A stretch of 64,000 nt of DNA from Variovorax sp. KK3 (GCF_001984055.1 NZ_LYVO01000014.1:42059-106058), one strand, 5' to 3'; positions 48,403-58,342 are shown, counted from the first letter of the stretch. The notes: generated by a model from the sequence alone, not told the origin. Numbers and translations: made by a program.

Positions 48403-48741
48403 ATGCCCACGATCAAGATCCTTCCCCACGCCGAGTACTGCCCCCAGGGCACCGAGATCAGCGCGCCCGCCGGCACCTCGATCTGCGAAGCGCTGCTCGA
48501 GCACGACATCGACATCGAGCATGCCTGCGAGATGAGCTGCGCCTGCACCACCTGCCATGTGATCGTGCGCAAGGGTTTCGACTCGCTCAACGAGGCCGAG
48601 GAGGGCGAGGAAGACCTCCTCGATCGCGCCTGGGGCCTGGAGCCACAATCGCGGCTGAGCTGCCAAGCCATCCTGGGCCAGACAGACCTGACGGTCGAGA
48701 TTCCCAAGTACTCGATCAACCACGCCAAAGAAAACCACTGA
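48403..48741 (+). CDS. fdx: ISC system [2Fe-2S] ferredoxin
   Basis: A 112-residue adrenodoxin-type ferredoxin that supplies electrons to the ISC machinery. Ligands C42, C48, C51 and C87 are visible (HACEMSCACTTCHV, then LSCQAI); C46 is an extra cysteine also seen in family members. It lies 7 bp after hscA, and its stop overlaps dnaQ by one base (TGATG). No iscX gene follows. Confidence 0.97.
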   Translation: MPTIKILPHAEYCPQGTEISAPAGTSICEALLEHDIDIEHACEMSCACTTCHVIVRKGFDSLNEAEEGEEDLLDRAWGLEPQSRLSCQAILGQTDLTVEIPKYSINHAKENH

Positions 48742-49460
48742 TGTCTCGCCAGATCGTCCTCGATACCGAAACGACGGGCCTGTCGGCCGAGAACGGCGAC
48801 CGCATCATCGAACTGGGTTGCGTCGAACTGTTCAACCGCAAGCTCACCGGCAACGACCTGCACATCTACTTCAACCCCGAGCGCGAGAGCCATGAGGACG
48901 CGCTCAAGGTGCACGGGCTGACCACCGATTTCCTGCGCGACAAGCCGAAGTTCGCGACGCTGGCGAACGACATCGTCGAGTACCTCCGCGATGCCGAGTT
49001 GATCATCCACAACGCAGCTTTCGACGTCGGCTTCTTGAACAAGGAGTTCGAGCTCGCCGGCCTGCCGCCGCTTCGCAGTATCGCGGGTGACGTGACCGAC
49101 ACGCTGTCGATGGCGAAGGCGGCTTATCCGGGCAAACGCAACTCGCTCGATTCGCTGTGCGACCGCTTCGGCATCGACCGCTCGAACCGGACTTTCCACG
49201 GCGCCAAGCTCGACGCGCAATTGCTGGCCGATGTCTACATCAGCTTGACGCGCGGCCAGGACGCGCTGCTGATCGACATCGCCACCGACGAGCCCGTGCA
49301 GGGTGCAGTGATCGTGATGGACCTGCGCAGCTTCGTGCTGCCCGTGCTCACGGCCGCCGACCACGAGCTCGCTGCGCATGAAGAACTGCTGTTGCAGCTC
49401 GACAAGGCCAGCAATGGGCGGACGATCTTTCGTCAGGCGAGCCAATTTCCTGTGGCATAA
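48741..49460 (+). CDS. dnaQ: DNA polymerase III epsilon subunit (proofreading exonuclease)
   Basis: A 239-residue 3'-5' exonuclease of the DEDDh type. ExoI is D8-x-E10 (LDTETTG), ExoII is HNAAFDVGF, and ExoIII ends in HGAKLDAQLLA. The C-terminal tail that binds the polymerase alpha subunit is present. The start overlaps the fdx stop, so replication fidelity is translationally coupled to the isc operon here. It is followed by tRNA-Val. Confidence 0.96.
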   Translation: MSRQIVLDTETTGLSAENGDRIIELGCVELFNRKLTGNDLHIYFNPERESHEDALKVHGLTTDFLRDKPKFATLANDIVEYLRDAELIIHNAAFDVGFLNKEFELAGLPPLRSIAGDVTDTLSMAKAAYPGKRNSLDSLCDRFGIDRSNRTFHGAKLDAQLLADVYISLTRGQDALLIDIATDEPVQGAVIVMDLRSFVLPVLTAADHELAAHEELLLQLDKASNGRTIFRQASQFPVA

Positions 49461-49522
49461 TCGCAGGCTTCGCGCCAAGCGGTGCGAAGATCCATCAAGA
49501 CGCAGCCCACGGCTCGCGTCGA

Positions 49523-49597
49523 GGGCGGTTAGCTCAGGGGTAGAGCACAGCATTCACACTGCTGGGGTCGGAGGTTCGAAGCCTCCACCGCCCACCA
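49523..49597 (+). tRNA. tRNA-Val (anticodon CAC)
   Basis: A full cloverleaf of 75 nt. Acceptor GGGCGGT pairs with ACCGCCC, the D arm is GCTC-AGGGGTA-GAGC, the anticodon stem is CAGCA/TGCTG with loop TTCACAC (CAC at positions 34-36), and the T arm is GGAGG-TTCGAAG-CCTCC. Discriminator A and CCA are encoded. CAC reads GUG valine codons. Confidence 0.97.
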
Positions 49598-49714
49598 ATT
49601 TCCTTCTTTTCCATCCTGCTGGCATGTCGGTCTGTACCGACGTACGCTGCGGCTGCGCGCGACTTGTCGTGACGCGCGCGCTTGCGTAGAACGGTGCTGA
49701 AAGGAGAAATGGCC

Positions 49715-49861
49715 ATGGTCACCAGTCCCGATCTTCCGACCCCCATCACCGCCGATCCGCCCGATGTGCCGGACCTGCCGGTCGAGCCCGACAAGGGCCC
49801 CGCCGCGCCGCCGGAGAATCCAGCCGATCCAGAGAAGCCTTTCAGCATCCGCCCCGAGTAG
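49715..49861 (+). CDS. Small Pro/Asp-rich protein (48 aa)
   Basis: An ORF of 48 codons after tRNA-Val, preceded by AAGGAG 8 bp from the ATG at 49715 (an in-frame ATG at 49709 is too close to it). The peptide is acidic and proline-rich (PDVPDLPVEPDKGP, then PENPADPEKPF) with no hydrophobic segment, hence probably soluble and disordered. Family is not recognised. The strong ribosome site favours real expression. The next gene starts 36 bp later. Confidence 0.55.
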   Translation: MVTSPDLPTPITADPPDVPDLPVEPDKGPAAPPENPADPEKPFSIRPE

Positions 49862-49897
49862 AGCCGCAAATCCAACTTCGCCCGCTAAGCTCGCGGG

Positions 49898-50995
49898 ATG
49901 GACGAATTCGATTGCGCAGTCATCGGTGCAGGCGTGGTGGGCTTGGCCGTTGCCCGGGCGCTCGCGTTGGCGGGCCGCGAAGTGATCGTGCTGGAGGCCG
50001 AAGGCGCCATCGGCACCGGCACCAGTTCGCGCAACAGCGAGGTCATTCACGCAGGCATCTACTACGCCAAGCACTCCCTCAAGGCGCGGCTGTGTGTGGA
50101 GGGCAAGCAACTGCTGTACGAGTATCTCGATCAGCGCAGCCTGCCGTTTCGGCGTTGCGGCAAGCTGATCGTCGCGACCTCGCAGCCGCAAGTGAGGCAA
50201 TTGGAGGGCATCGCTGCCAAGGCGAGGGCCAACGGCGTCGACGACCTGACGTTTCTCACGCGTGATGAAGCGCGTGCGCTGGAGCCGCAGCTCGAATGCA
50301 AACGCGCGCTGCTTTCACCGAGCACCGGCATTGTCGATAGCCACGCGTTGATGTTGAGCCTGCAGGGCGACCTGGAAGGCGCCGGCGGCGTGCTGGCGCT
50401 GAAATCTGGCGTCGCCAGGGCGCGCTGCACGAACAGCGCCATCGTCTTGACGGCCGAAGACGGGACCGAGTTGCGCTGCCGCAGCGTGGTGAACGCGGCG
50501 GGGTTAGGCGCGCCAGCGCTCGCCCGGCGCTTCGAAGGGCTGTCCGCAAGCGCCATTCCTCAAGACCATTTCGCCAAGGGCAACTACTTCATCCTTGCGG
50601 GTCGCGCGCCCTTCAGCCGCCTGATCTATCCCGTGCCCGAAGCTGCCGGCCTGGGCGTGCATCTGACGCTGGACCTCGGTGGCCAGGCCAAGTTCGGGCC
50701 GGATGTCCAATGGGTCGATTCGGCCGATGACCTGGTGGTCGACCCCGGGCGCGGCGACGCTTTCTACGCGGAGGTGCGCAAGTACTGGCCAGCACTGGCG
50801 GACGGCGCACTCGCGCCCGGCTATGCCGGCATCCGTCCCAAGATTTCGGGCCCTGGCGAGCCGGCCGCAGATTTCTTGATCGAAGGGCCCGAGGCGCACG
50901 GCGTCGCGGGCTTGGTCAACCTCTTCGGCATCGAATCGCCGGGGCTCACCAGCAGCCTGGCAATCGGACGCCGAGTGGCGTCTTTGCTGCCGTAG
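49898..50995 (+). CDS. FAD-dependent oxidoreductase, L-2-hydroxyglutarate oxidase-like
   Basis: A 365-residue DAO-family flavoprotein. The Rossmann motif [10 protein letters not shown] begins at residue 10. [13 protein letters not shown] and the C-terminal [14 protein letters not shown] are shared with the LhgO/L2HGDH group. Substrate is likely an L-2-hydroxy acid, with electrons passed to oxygen or quinone. The length is shorter than E. coli LhgO (about 420), so the assignment is to the subgroup only. It stands alone between the small ORF and the DUF883 gene. Confidence 0.85.
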   Translation: MDEFDCAVIGAGVVGLAVARALALAGREVIVLEAEGAIGTGTSSRNSEVIHAGIYYAKHSLKARLCVEGKQLLYEYLDQRSLPFRRCGKLIVATSQPQVRQLEGIAAKARANGVDDLTFLTRDEARALEPQLECKRALLSPSTGIVDSHALMLSLQGDLEGAGGVLALKSGVARARCTNSAIVLTAEDGTELRCRSVVNAAGLGAPALARRFEGLSASAIPQDHFAKGNYFILAGRAPFSRLIYPVPEAAGLGVHLTLDLGGQAKFGPDVQWVDSADDLVVDPGRGDAFYAEVRKYWPALADGALAPGYAGIRPKISGPGEPAADFLIEGPEAHGVAGLVNLFGIESPGLTSSLAIGRRVASLLP

Positions 50996-51088
50996 GCCCA
51001 CCCGGGCATGTACCATGGGATGCCACGCCGCCGACCGGCGTGATGTCGCCGGCGCGGTGCCGGCGTGGATCAACGAGGGAAGATTCCA

Positions 51089-51397
51089 ATGACTGCAACC
51101 TCCAATCTCGAAGCAGCGGCCAACGCTGTGGCAGAAGACATCGCAAGCGACGTGCGCGGCGTGCTCGCCAGCAAAGAACTCGATAGCGTTCCGCACATCA
51201 AGGCGCTTCGCCAGCGCATCGACAGCAAGCTGGCGATCGCCCGCGAGTTGGCCGCCGAGAAGAGCAAACTCGCCGCGAAGAAGGCGCGCGAGGCGGCCAG
51301 CACCGCCAATGCCTATGCACACGACGAGCCGTGGCAAATCGCCGGCGCCGCCTTGGCGGTCGGCGTGCTGGTGGGCCTGCTGCTTGGGCGCCGCTGA
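51089..51397 (+). CDS. DUF883/YqjD-ElaB-like membrane-anchored protein
   Basis: A 102-residue protein with a long charged amphipathic helix (AAEKSKLAAKKAREAASTA) and one C-terminal membrane helix (AGAALAVGVLVGLLLGRR) of the DUF883 type. E. coli YqjD, ElaB and YgaM bind stationary-phase ribosomes and anchor them to the inner membrane. GAGGGA precedes the ATG at 51089. It is followed by a YqjE-like gene, the same order as yqjD-yqjE in enterobacteria. Confidence 0.88.
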   Translation: MTATSNLEAAANAVAEDIASDVRGVLASKELDSVPHIKALRQRIDSKLAIARELAAEKSKLAAKKAREAASTANAYAHDEPWQIAGAALAVGVLVGLLLGRR

Positions 51398-51430
51398 GCG
51401 CAGCGCGTCCGCCGCAGGCGGAGAGGGCGC

Positions 51431-52135
51431 ATGAGGCTGCTCTCGTTCCTGGGGCTGGACGCCCGGCTGAGGCGCTTGCGCATCGCCGCCGGCGAGGGCG
51501 CATTGGCAGCGGAAGACCGCGCTCAGTTGCTCAAGCTTGCCTGGGCAGAAGAGCGTGAGCGGCTTCGGCTGATCGTGGCACTGGCCATCGCGGTGATCGG
51601 GCTGACCACGGTCACCGTGGCCCTGCTGTCCGTCGCGGTGGTCGTGCACTTCTGGGACACGCCGAATCGAGTCGCGGCCGCCTGGACTGTGGCGATCGTT
51701 TGGATCGTCCTCTGGCTCATCGCAGTGGTGGCTTTGGCGAGAACGATGCGCACGGCGTCAGGCGCGTTCGAACCCGCCCGGCAGGAATTCGCACGCGACT
51801 GGAAATGGGTGCAGGCCCGCTTCCACGTTGGCGATGACGGCGCCGCGAGCGAGCCGCACGCGCGCGAGCGCGCCCCCCTCGGACGCGAGGAAGTATTGGC
51901 ACGCATAGCGCGCCAACGCGAGCGCATCGCCACGCTGCAAGGAACCCCGCCCAAGGCGAGCGCACCGCAGCCCCCTGCAGATGAGTCGACCAGCGAAGCC
52001 GCCATGCGGCTTGCGCGTGAGCATCCGATCGCAACGGGCGCCATCGCCGCTGCAACGCTCGCCGTGCTCGGCCCGCGCCGGGTGCTGCGCTGGACGACCG
52101 TGATCGCTCCCATTCTTTGGCGAATGCGCGGCTGA
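51431..52135 (+). CDS. YqjE/phage holin-like membrane protein with C-terminal extension
   Basis: A 234-residue protein. Two adjacent membrane helices (LIVALAIAVIGLTTVTVALL and AAAWTVAIVWIVLWLIAVV) match the YqjE/holin-X pattern. A charged linker of about 60 residues and a third hydrophobic segment near the C-terminus (PIATGAIAAATLAVLG) resemble a fused YqjK-like part. It lies 33 bp after the DUF883 gene and probably works with it at the inner membrane. Exact function is unknown. Confidence 0.78.
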   Translation: MRLLSFLGLDARLRRLRIAAGEGALAAEDRAQLLKLAWAEERERLRLIVALAIAVIGLTTVTVALLSVAVVVHFWDTPNRVAAAWTVAIVWIVLWLIAVVALARTMRTASGAFEPARQEFARDWKWVQARFHVGDDGAASEPHARERAPLGREEVLARIARQRERIATLQGTPPKASAPQPPADESTSEAAMRLAREHPIATGAIAAATLAVLGPRRVLRWTTVIAPILWRMRG

Positions 52136-52148
52136 GGCGCGCTGTCGT

Positions 52149-53216
52149 TCAGCGGCCGCGTCGGCGCAGCGCCTGGGCTGCTTCGCGCACCAGCGCAGGC
52201 CCCTTGTAGATGAGCCCGGTGTAGATCTGGACCAGGTCTGCCCCGGCTTCGATCTTGGCCTCGGCGTCTGCGCCGCTCAACACGCCGCCGACGCCGATGA
52301 TGGGGAAGCCCTTGCCCAGCGCAGCACGCAGTTGGGCGATCACGCGGCTGCTCGCTTCGCGCACAGGTGCGCCCGACAGTCCGCCGGCTTCTTCCGCATG
52401 CGCAAGCCCCGCGACCGCCTCGCGCGACAACGTGGTGTTGGTGGCGATCACACCGTCCATTCCGTGGCGGCGCAGCGTGGCGGCGATCACCTCGACCTGC
52501 GCCTGCTCGAGGTCGGGCGCGATCTTCACGAAGAGCGGCACGCGCTTGCCATGGGGGTGGGCCAGGGCCTCGCGCTTCTCGGCCACCGCACCGAGCAAGG
52601 CATCGAGCGCCTCGTCGCTTTGCAGCGAACGCAGATTGGCGGTATTGGGACTCGAAATGTTGATCGTGACGTAGTCCGCATGCGGATAAACGCCGTCCAG
52701 ACAGACCAGGTAGTCGTCCACGGCACGCTCGATCGGCGTCGCGGCGTTCTTGCCGATGTTGAGGCCCAGCAACATCGGCGCACGGGCGCTGCCGCGACGG
52801 AATCGGGCCCGCTGCACGTTGGCGACGAAGGCATCGAGCCCTTCGTTGTTGAAGCCCAGGCGATTGATCAGGGCGTCGCGCTGCGGCAGCCTGAACATGC
52901 GCGGCTTGGGGTTGCCCGGCTGCGCCTTCGGCGTCACGGTGCCGACCTCCACGAAGCCGAATCCCATTGCCGCGAAAGCGTCGATGCAGCGGGCGTTCTT
53001 GTCCAGCCCCGCAGCCAAACCCACCCGATTGGGAAAGCGCAGGCCCGCAAGGCTCAGTGGGTCGTCCACGCGCGGCGCGGCGTAAGTGCAGGCGAGCGGC
53101 GTGTTCTGTGTTCGTGCCAGCGCATCGAGCGTCAGCTCGTGCGCATGCTCGGGATCGAAACCGAAGAGGAAAGGTCGGGCAAACGGGTAAAGCGAGGAGG
53201 GCAGCAGCAAGGGCAT
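52149..53216 (-). CDS. pyrD: Dihydroorotate dehydrogenase (quinone), class 2
   Basis: A 355-residue membrane-associated FMN enzyme of pyrimidine synthesis. The N-terminal amphipathic region ([20 protein letters not shown]) is the class 2 membrane and quinone tunnel element. [30 protein letters not shown] and [15 protein letters not shown], with the catalytic Ser region, are present. ITGVGG-equivalent [17 protein letters not shown] binds FMN phosphate. It is divergent from rpiA across 40 bp. Confidence 0.97.
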   Translation of the reverse strand: MPLLLPSSLYPFARPFLFGFDPEHAHELTLDALARTQNTPLACTYAAPRVDDPLSLAGLRFPNRVGLAAGLDKNARCIDAFAAMGFGFVEVGTVTPKAQPGNPKPRMFRLPQRDALINRLGFNNEGLDAFVANVQRARFRRGSARAPMLLGLNIGKNAATPIERAVDDYLVCLDGVYPHADYVTINISSPNTANLRSLQSDEALDALLGAVAEKREALAHPHGKRVPLFVKIAPDLEQAQVEVIAATLRRHGMDGVIATNTTLSREAVAGLAHAEEAGGLSGAPVREASSRVIAQLRAALGKGFPIIGVGGVLSGADAEAKIEAGADLVQIYTGLIYKGPALVREAAQALRRRGR

Positions 53217-53256
53217 CGGATAATGGCGGGCTTCGTCAATCCAAGGATTCTCCCCG

Positions 53257-53958
53257 ATGACTTCCCCCGCTGCCGCTCCGGTCCTCTCCCAGGATCAGCT
53301 CAAGGCGCAAGTCGGCCGTGCTGCGCTCGCCCATGTGGGCAAAGGGGACATCGTCGGCGTGGGCACGGGGTCGACGGTCAACAAGTTCATCGAGGCGCTC
53401 GCGAGCATCCGCAAGGACATCCGGGGCGCGGTGTCGAGTTCGGTGGCGTCGACAGAGCGGTTGCAGGCGCTGGGCATTCCAGTCTTCGACAGCAACGAGG
53501 TCGAAGAGCTTGCCGTCTACATCGATGGTGCCGACGAGATCGATGGACGCGGCTACATGATCAAGGGCGGCGGCGCTGCCCTGACGCGCGAGAAGATCGT
53601 GGCGGCGCAATCCAGGCGCTTCGTCTGCATCGCTGATGTTTCCAAACGGGTCAATACCCTGGGTGCGTTTCCGTTGCCGGTAGAGGTCATTCCGATGGCC
53701 GCTCAGCGAGTGATCCGGCAGTTTGCGCGCCTCGGCGGCGTGGCGGCGGTGCGCGAGAAAGACGGTTTGCCGCTCGTCACCGACAACGGTCAGCACATCA
53801 TCGATGTGACGGGCCTGCGCATTACCGACCCGTTGGGCTTCGAGACGGAAGTGAACCAATGGCCGGGCGTGGTGACCGTCGGTGTCTTCGCGCATCAGCG
53901 CGCGAGCGTCTGCCTGCTCGGCACGCCGTCCGGCGTTCAAACGTTGCGCTTCGACTGA
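53257..53958 (+). CDS. rpiA: Ribose-5-phosphate isomerase A
   Basis: A 233-residue enzyme interconverting ribose 5-phosphate and ribulose 5-phosphate. Phosphate loop [13 protein letters not shown], catalytic segment [27 protein letters not shown] (Asp, Glu and Lys present) and [10 protein letters not shown] are all RpiA signatures. The N-terminus has about 15 extra residues. A probable intrinsic terminator follows. Confidence 0.97.
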   Translation: MTSPAAAPVLSQDQLKAQVGRAALAHVGKGDIVGVGTGSTVNKFIEALASIRKDIRGAVSSSVASTERLQALGIPVFDSNEVEELAVYIDGADEIDGRGYMIKGGGAALTREKIVAAQSRRFVCIADVSKRVNTLGAFPLPVEVIPMAAQRVIRQFARLGGVAAVREKDGLPLVTDNGQHIIDVTGLRITDPLGFETEVNQWPGVVTVGVFAHQRASVCLLGTPSGVQTLRFD

Positions 53959-53972
53959 CTGAAGGCGCGGGT

Positions 53973-54002
53973 GCCGGCCGGTCGCCGGCTCGACGACTTT
54001 TT
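53973..54002 (+). terminator. Probable terminator after rpiA
   Basis: GCCGGC (53973-53978), loop CGGTC, GCCGGC (53984-53989), then TCGACGAC and a run of five T (53998-54002). A nested alternative GTCG-N6-CGAC lies closer to the T-run. It sits between converging genes and just beyond the DUF4124 gene stop. Confidence 0.5.
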
Positions 54003-54004
54003 AG

Positions 54005-54634
54005 CTAGAACTTGATGCCCGCCGGATTACTCGGCGTGGGGCCTTGCGCCGGCCCCGGCGCCGGTGCGGGCTGAGGTACTGCCGCGGGTGCGGTGGCCTG
54101 GGCCGCCGGAGCCGGCGCAACCTGCACGGCGACCAGCGGCGCGGCCAGAGGGTTGCGGTAGCCTGCCGGCAGCTGTGCGCTCTTGGGATAGCCGGCAGCG
54201 TCCAAGTACTGCGACCACTCCGGATCCGAGAACCCTTTGAGCTGCTGTGCGCCAATGCTCAAGATCGGCAGGGCGGCCTGCCCGCTCAACCGTTGCAGCG
54301 CCAAGATATCGTCATTGGTGTTGACGGTGCGTTCCTGAAACGGGATGCCTCGCGTCACCAGCAGCGACCGGCCCGCGCTGCAAGGCGCGCAATCGTTGCC
54401 CGTGTAGATCGTGACGGGGTAGCGTTGGGCAACCTGATTCAGCTCATAGGGCAAGGCCGCCCCACCTCCGGACGCCGTACCGCCGGATGGCGTGGGCTGC
54501 GCATTCGCCGCCGGTGGCTGGTCGGAGAAGGTGACCTTGCCGTTCCTGTCGACCTGCCGATAGACGGTCTGCGCCATGGCGGCGCCCGCGACGAGCGCAA
54601 GGACGAGAACAGGAAGACGTGCGTGGAGCTTCAT
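54005..54634 (-). CDS. Secreted DUF4124-glutaredoxin-like protein
   Basis: A 209-residue exported protein. The signal peptide is MKLHARLPVLVLALVAGAAMA with cleavage before QTVYRQVD. Residues about 22-45 are a DUF4124 segment (VYRQVDRNGKVTFSDQPP). Residues about 70-150 form a glutaredoxin fold with the redox motif CAPC (GNDCAPCSAGRSLL) and cis-Pro in QAALPILSI. The C-terminus is a Pro/Ala-rich tail. It probably acts in the periplasm on thiols. It follows prlC by 35 bp on the same strand. Confidence 0.85.
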   Translation of the reverse strand: MKLHARLPVLVLALVAGAAMAQTVYRQVDRNGKVTFSDQPPAANAQPTPSGGTASGGGAALPYELNQVAQRYPVTIYTGNDCAPCSAGRSLLVTRGIPFQERTVNTNDDILALQRLSGQAALPILSIGAQQLKGFSDPEWSQYLDAAGYPKSAQLPAGYRNPLAAPLVAVQVAPAPAAQATAPAAVPQPAPAPGPAQGPTPSNPAGIKF

Positions 54635-54669
54635 CGATGGCTTTCGTGGTCCGACTGCCGCGCAGTATC

Positions 54670-56730
54670 TCAGGCCGGCTGTGCGTCCACCATCCCCTGG
54701 TGCCGCAGCAGCGCGTCCAACTGTGGCTCGCGACCGCGGAAGGCCTTGAAAGACTCCATGGCGGGCCTGCTGCCGCCGGCCTCGAGGATGGCCTGCCGGT
54801 ACTTGCGGCCGGTCTCGATGCTGGGCTTGCCGTTGGCACCAGCAGTCTCTTCGAAGGCTGCATAGGCATCGGCGCTCAGCACCTCCGCCCACTTGTAGCT
54901 GTAATAGCCCGCCGCGTAGCCGCCCGCGAAGATGTGGCTGAACGTGTTGGGCGTGCGGCTGAACGGTGGCGCCGGCATCACGGCGACCTCGGCACGCACC
55001 CGGCCCAGGAGTTCGAGCACATCGCCCGGCGGCGAAGCGCTGGCGTCGTACTCGGTGTGCAGCAGCATGTCGAACAACGAGAACTCGATCTGGCGCAGCG
55101 TCTGCAGGCCGCTCTGGAAGTTCTTCGCGGCGGTCATCTTGTCGAAAAGCGCACGCGGCAGCGGCTCGCCGGTGTCGACGTGCGACGTCATGTGGGCCAG
55201 CACGTCCCATTCCCAGCAGAAGTTCTCCATGAACTGGCTCGGAAGTTCGACCGCGTCCCACTCGACGCCGCTGATGCCCGAAACGTCGCGTTCGTTCACC
55301 TGCGTCAGCATGTGATGCAGTCCATGGCCGAACTCGTGAAAGAGGGTCGTCACGTCGTCGTGGGTGAGCAGGGGCGGCTTACCGTCGACACCCTCGGCGA
55401 AATTGCAGACCAGGTGGGCGATGGGCGTTTGCAGCGCGCCGGTGTCCGGCCGCAGCCAGCGGGCACGCACGTCGTCCATCCAGGCGCCGCCGCGCTTGGC
55501 CGAGCGGGCTGAAGGATCGAGATAGAACTGGCCGACCTTCTGCGGACCTTGCGTGGTCAGCCGCTCGATGCGATAGAACTCCACGCTCGGGTGCCACACG
55601 GGCGCGCTGTCGCGCCGAATCGACACCTCGAAGAGCGTCTCGACGATCTTGAACAGGCCCGCCATCACCTTGGGCGCGGTGAAGTACTGCTTGACCTCCT
55701 GTTCGCTGAAGGCATAGCGCGCTTCCTTGAGCTTTTCGCCGATGTAGCTCCAGTCCCAGGGCTGCGGGTCTTGCAGATTCAGCTGCTGCGTGGCGAAGAC
55801 TTTGAGGTCCGCCAGGTCGCGCTCGCCGAAGGGTTTGGCCTTGGCGGCCAGGTCGCGCAGGAAGCGGACCACCTGATCGGCCGAATCGGCCATCTTGGGC
55901 ACGATCGAGAGCTCGCCGAAGTTGGCATGGCCCAGCAGCTTGGCCTCTTCCTGGCGCAGCGCGAGGATCTCGCGGATCAGCGGCGTGTTGTCCAGTACCG
56001 GGTCGCCGAACTCGCTGGCGCGAGTGACATAGGCACGGTAGACCTTCTCGCGTAACGCGCTGCTCTTGGCGAACTGCATCACCGGCAGATAGGAGGGCAT
56101 CTTCAGCGTGAACTTGTAGCCCTGCTTGCCGTCGGCATCGGCGGCCGAACGTGCCGCGCTGATCACATCCTCGGGCAGCCCGTCGAGCTCGCCTAGCTGC
56201 GCGTAGTACGAGAACGCATCGGTCGCGTCGAGCGCGTTTTCGCTGAACTTCTGGCTCAGCTCGGCCTGGCGCTCCTGGATCTCGGCGAAACGCTTCTTGG
56301 CCTCGCCTTCGAGTTCGGCTCCGCCGAGCACGAAATTGCGCACGGCATTGAGGTGGGCCTGACGCTGCTCGGGGTTCAGCGACGCCGGATCGATGGCCTT
56401 GTACTTGGCATACAGCCGCTCGTCGGAACCCAGGCGGGTCCAGAAGGCAGTGACCCGCGGCATGGCCTCGTTGTAGGCAGCGCGCAGCTCGGGCGTGTCG
56501 GCCACTGCGTTGAGGTGGCCGACCGCGCCCCAGGCCCGGCTGAAGCGCTCGGACGCGACGTCCAGCACCTTCGCGATGGCGCTCCAGTCGGCGGGGAACT
56601 CAGGCGCCGTGACCGTTTGCAGCGCGGTCTCTGCATCGGCCAGCAAGGCGTCGACGGCAGGCGCGACGTGCTCGGGCTTGATCTGGTCGAACAGCGGGAG
56701 GTCTTGGAAGTCGAGGAGCGGATTGGTCAT
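54670..56730 (-). CDS. prlC: Oligopeptidase A (M3 metallopeptidase)
   Basis: A 686-residue cytoplasmic zinc peptidase that degrades short peptides including cleaved signal peptides. The HExxH site is in FHEFGHGLHHM at about residue 460, and the third ligand Glu lies in the following helix (SGVEWDAVELPSQFMENF). Length matches PrlC (about 680). Between folD and the DUF4124 gene on the same strand, with 34 bp to folD. Confidence 0.96.
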   Translation of the reverse strand: MTNPLLDFQDLPLFDQIKPEHVAPAVDALLADAETALQTVTAPEFPADWSAIAKVLDVASERFSRAWGAVGHLNAVADTPELRAAYNEAMPRVTAFWTRLGSDERLYAKYKAIDPASLNPEQRQAHLNAVRNFVLGGAELEGEAKKRFAEIQERQAELSQKFSENALDATDAFSYYAQLGELDGLPEDVISAARSAADADGKQGYKFTLKMPSYLPVMQFAKSSALREKVYRAYVTRASEFGDPVLDNTPLIREILALRQEEAKLLGHANFGELSIVPKMADSADQVVRFLRDLAAKAKPFGERDLADLKVFATQQLNLQDPQPWDWSYIGEKLKEARYAFSEQEVKQYFTAPKVMAGLFKIVETLFEVSIRRDSAPVWHPSVEFYRIERLTTQGPQKVGQFYLDPSARSAKRGGAWMDDVRARWLRPDTGALQTPIAHLVCNFAEGVDGKPPLLTHDDVTTLFHEFGHGLHHMLTQVNERDVSGISGVEWDAVELPSQFMENFCWEWDVLAHMTSHVDTGEPLPRALFDKMTAAKNFQSGLQTLRQIEFSLFDMLLHTEYDASASPPGDVLELLGRVRAEVAVMPAPPFSRTPNTFSHIFAGGYAAGYYSYKWAEVLSADAYAAFEETAGANGKPSIETGRKYRQAILEAGGSRPAMESFKAFRGREPQLDALLRHQGMVDAQPA

Positions 56731-56764
56731 GGTCTGGTGCAGTTGGCGTTCGGGCCTGTCGAGT

Positions 56765-57616
56765 TCAAGAGCGCGAGCGCTCGGCGGCTTCGAGGGTGTT
56801 GACGAGCAGCATCGCGCGGGTCATCGGGCCCACGCCCCCCGGCACCGGGGTGATCCAGCCGGCCACTTGGCGAACGCCCTCGAAATCGACGTCACCGCAA
56901 AGCTTGCCTTCGTCGTTGCGGTTCATCCCCACGTCGATGATCACGGCGCCGGGCTTGACCATGTCGGCGGTGAGCACATTGCGCTTGCCGACGGCCGCCA
57001 CCACCACGTCGGCCTGGCGCGTCAAGGCGCCCAGGTCTTGCGTGGCGCTGTGGCAGATGGTGACGGTGGCACTTTTGGCGAGCAGCATCATGGCCATCGG
57101 CTTGCCCACGATGTTGCTGCGGCCGATGACCACCGCATGCTTGCCGCGCAGCTCGTATCCGATGGACTCGAGCATCTTCATGCAGCCGTAGGGCGTACAG
57201 GGCCAGAACCCCGGTTGGCCCGTGACGAGCGCGCCGGCGCTGGCGACGTGGAAGCCATCCACGTCCTTGGCGGGCGAGATGGCTTCGATGACGCGCGCCG
57301 CATCGATGTGTTTGGGCAGGGGCAGCTGAACCAGGATGCCGTGGATCGACGGGTCGTTGTTGAGCGCATCGATGCGCGCGAGCAGTTGGCTTTCCGACAG
57401 CATGGCCGGATGGCGCTCGAGCACCGAGTGCAAGCCTGCTTCTTCGCTGTCCTTGACCTTGTGGCGGACGTAGACCTGGCTGGCCGGATCTTCGCCCACC
57501 AGGATCACGGCGAGCCCAGGCGTGACGCCGCGGGCCTTGAGCGCCTGCACGCGGCGTGCGACCTCGGCCCGGGTCTGTGCCGCGAGTGCGTTGCCGTCGA
57601 TCAGTTGAGCAGTCAT
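56765..57616 (-). CDS. folD: Methylenetetrahydrofolate dehydrogenase/cyclohydrolase FolD
   Basis: A 283-residue bifunctional enzyme of one-carbon metabolism. The catalytic Lys region [13 protein letters not shown], the motif QLPLPKHID and the NADP site [17 protein letters not shown] are visible. The C-terminal [14 protein letters not shown] is a family signature. It lies upstream of prlC on the same strand, and the response regulator terminator lies just before it. Confidence 0.97.
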   Translation of the reverse strand: MTAQLIDGNALAAQTRAEVARRVQALKARGVTPGLAVILVGEDPASQVYVRHKVKDSEEAGLHSVLERHPAMLSESQLLARIDALNNDPSIHGILVQLPLPKHIDAARVIEAISPAKDVDGFHVASAGALVTGQPGFWPCTPYGCMKMLESIGYELRGKHAVVIGRSNIVGKPMAMMLLAKSATVTICHSATQDLGALTRQADVVVAAVGKRNVLTADMVKPGAVIIDVGMNRNDEGKLCGDVDFEGVRQVAGWITPVPGGVGPMTRAMLLVNTLEAAERSRS

Positions 57617-57634
57617 CGTTTTCGATTCTCCAAG

Positions 57635-57660
57635 TAAAAACGCCCGCTTGCGCAGGCGTT
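57635..57660 (-). terminator. Intrinsic terminator of the two-component operon
   Basis: On the minus strand AACGCC, a 9-10 nt loop region, then GGCGTT followed by TTTTAC; the hairpin lies about 50 bp beyond the response regulator stop and ahead of folD. The stem is 6 bp with possible extra internal pairing, and the T-run is five bases. Confidence 0.6.
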
Positions 57661-57709
57661 GAATTTGATTCTGGCTATGGCTGCGATGGCCGAAGTGGAC
57701 GAATCGTCT

Positions 57710-58342
57710 TCAGGCTTTGGCGGGCGACGCAGCCTGCCCCAACGCGATCTTGAGCAGGTCGGCCACCGTGTTGGCGTTGAGCTTTTCCATGATGTTGGCG
57801 CGGTGCGCCTCGACCGTCTTGATGCTGATGCCCAGGTCGTCGGCGATCTGCTTGTTGAGGCGGCCGGCGACGATGCGCTCGAGCACCTGCGCCTCGCGGC
57901 CGGTGAGCTTGGACAACAGGGCATCGCGGCTGGCCGACTGCTGATGCTGTGCGAAGGCGCCGCGGGCATGTTCGAGCATGCGCTCGACCAGGGTGACAAG
58001 GGCTTCGTCGTTGAACGGCTTCTGGATGAAATCCATCGCGCCCTTCTTCATGCTGTCGACCGCCATGGGCACGTCGCCATGGCCGGTGATGACCACGATC
58101 GGCAACGGCGAGCGGCGTTCGATCAGCCGGTCTTGCAGTTCCATGCCGGACATGCCGCCCATGCGGATGTCGACGATGAGGCAAGCGACTTCGCGTGGGT
58201 CGTATCGAGACAAGAAGGACTCTGCTGAATCGAAGCATCGGACGCGGTAGTCCTTGCCTTCGAGCAGCCATTGCAACGAATCGCGGACTGCTTCGTCGTC
58301 GTCGACGACATAGACGGTGCCCTTCTTCGGGATCAGACTCAT
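57710..58342 (-). CDS. FixJ/NarL-type response regulator
   Basis: A 210-residue two-component response regulator. The receiver domain has the acidic pocket D14-D16 (VVDDDEAV), the phosphoacceptor D58 (LIVDIRM) and Lys in FIQKPFND. The C-terminal LuxR-type helix-turn-helix is marked by LTGREAQVLERIVAG and TVEAHRANIMEKL. The start overlaps the histidine kinase stop in ATGA. It controls genes together with the adjacent kinase; the targets are unknown, although the divergent aceE is a candidate. Confidence 0.94.
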   Translation of the reverse strand: MSLIPKKGTVYVVDDDEAVRDSLQWLLEGKDYRVRCFDSAESFLSRYDPREVACLIVDIRMGGMSGMELQDRLIERRSPLPIVVITGHGDVPMAVDSMKKGAMDFIQKPFNDEALVTLVERMLEHARGAFAQHQQSASRDALLSKLTGREAQVLERIVAGRLNKQIADDLGISIKTVEAHRANIMEKLNANTVADLLKIALGQAASPAKA

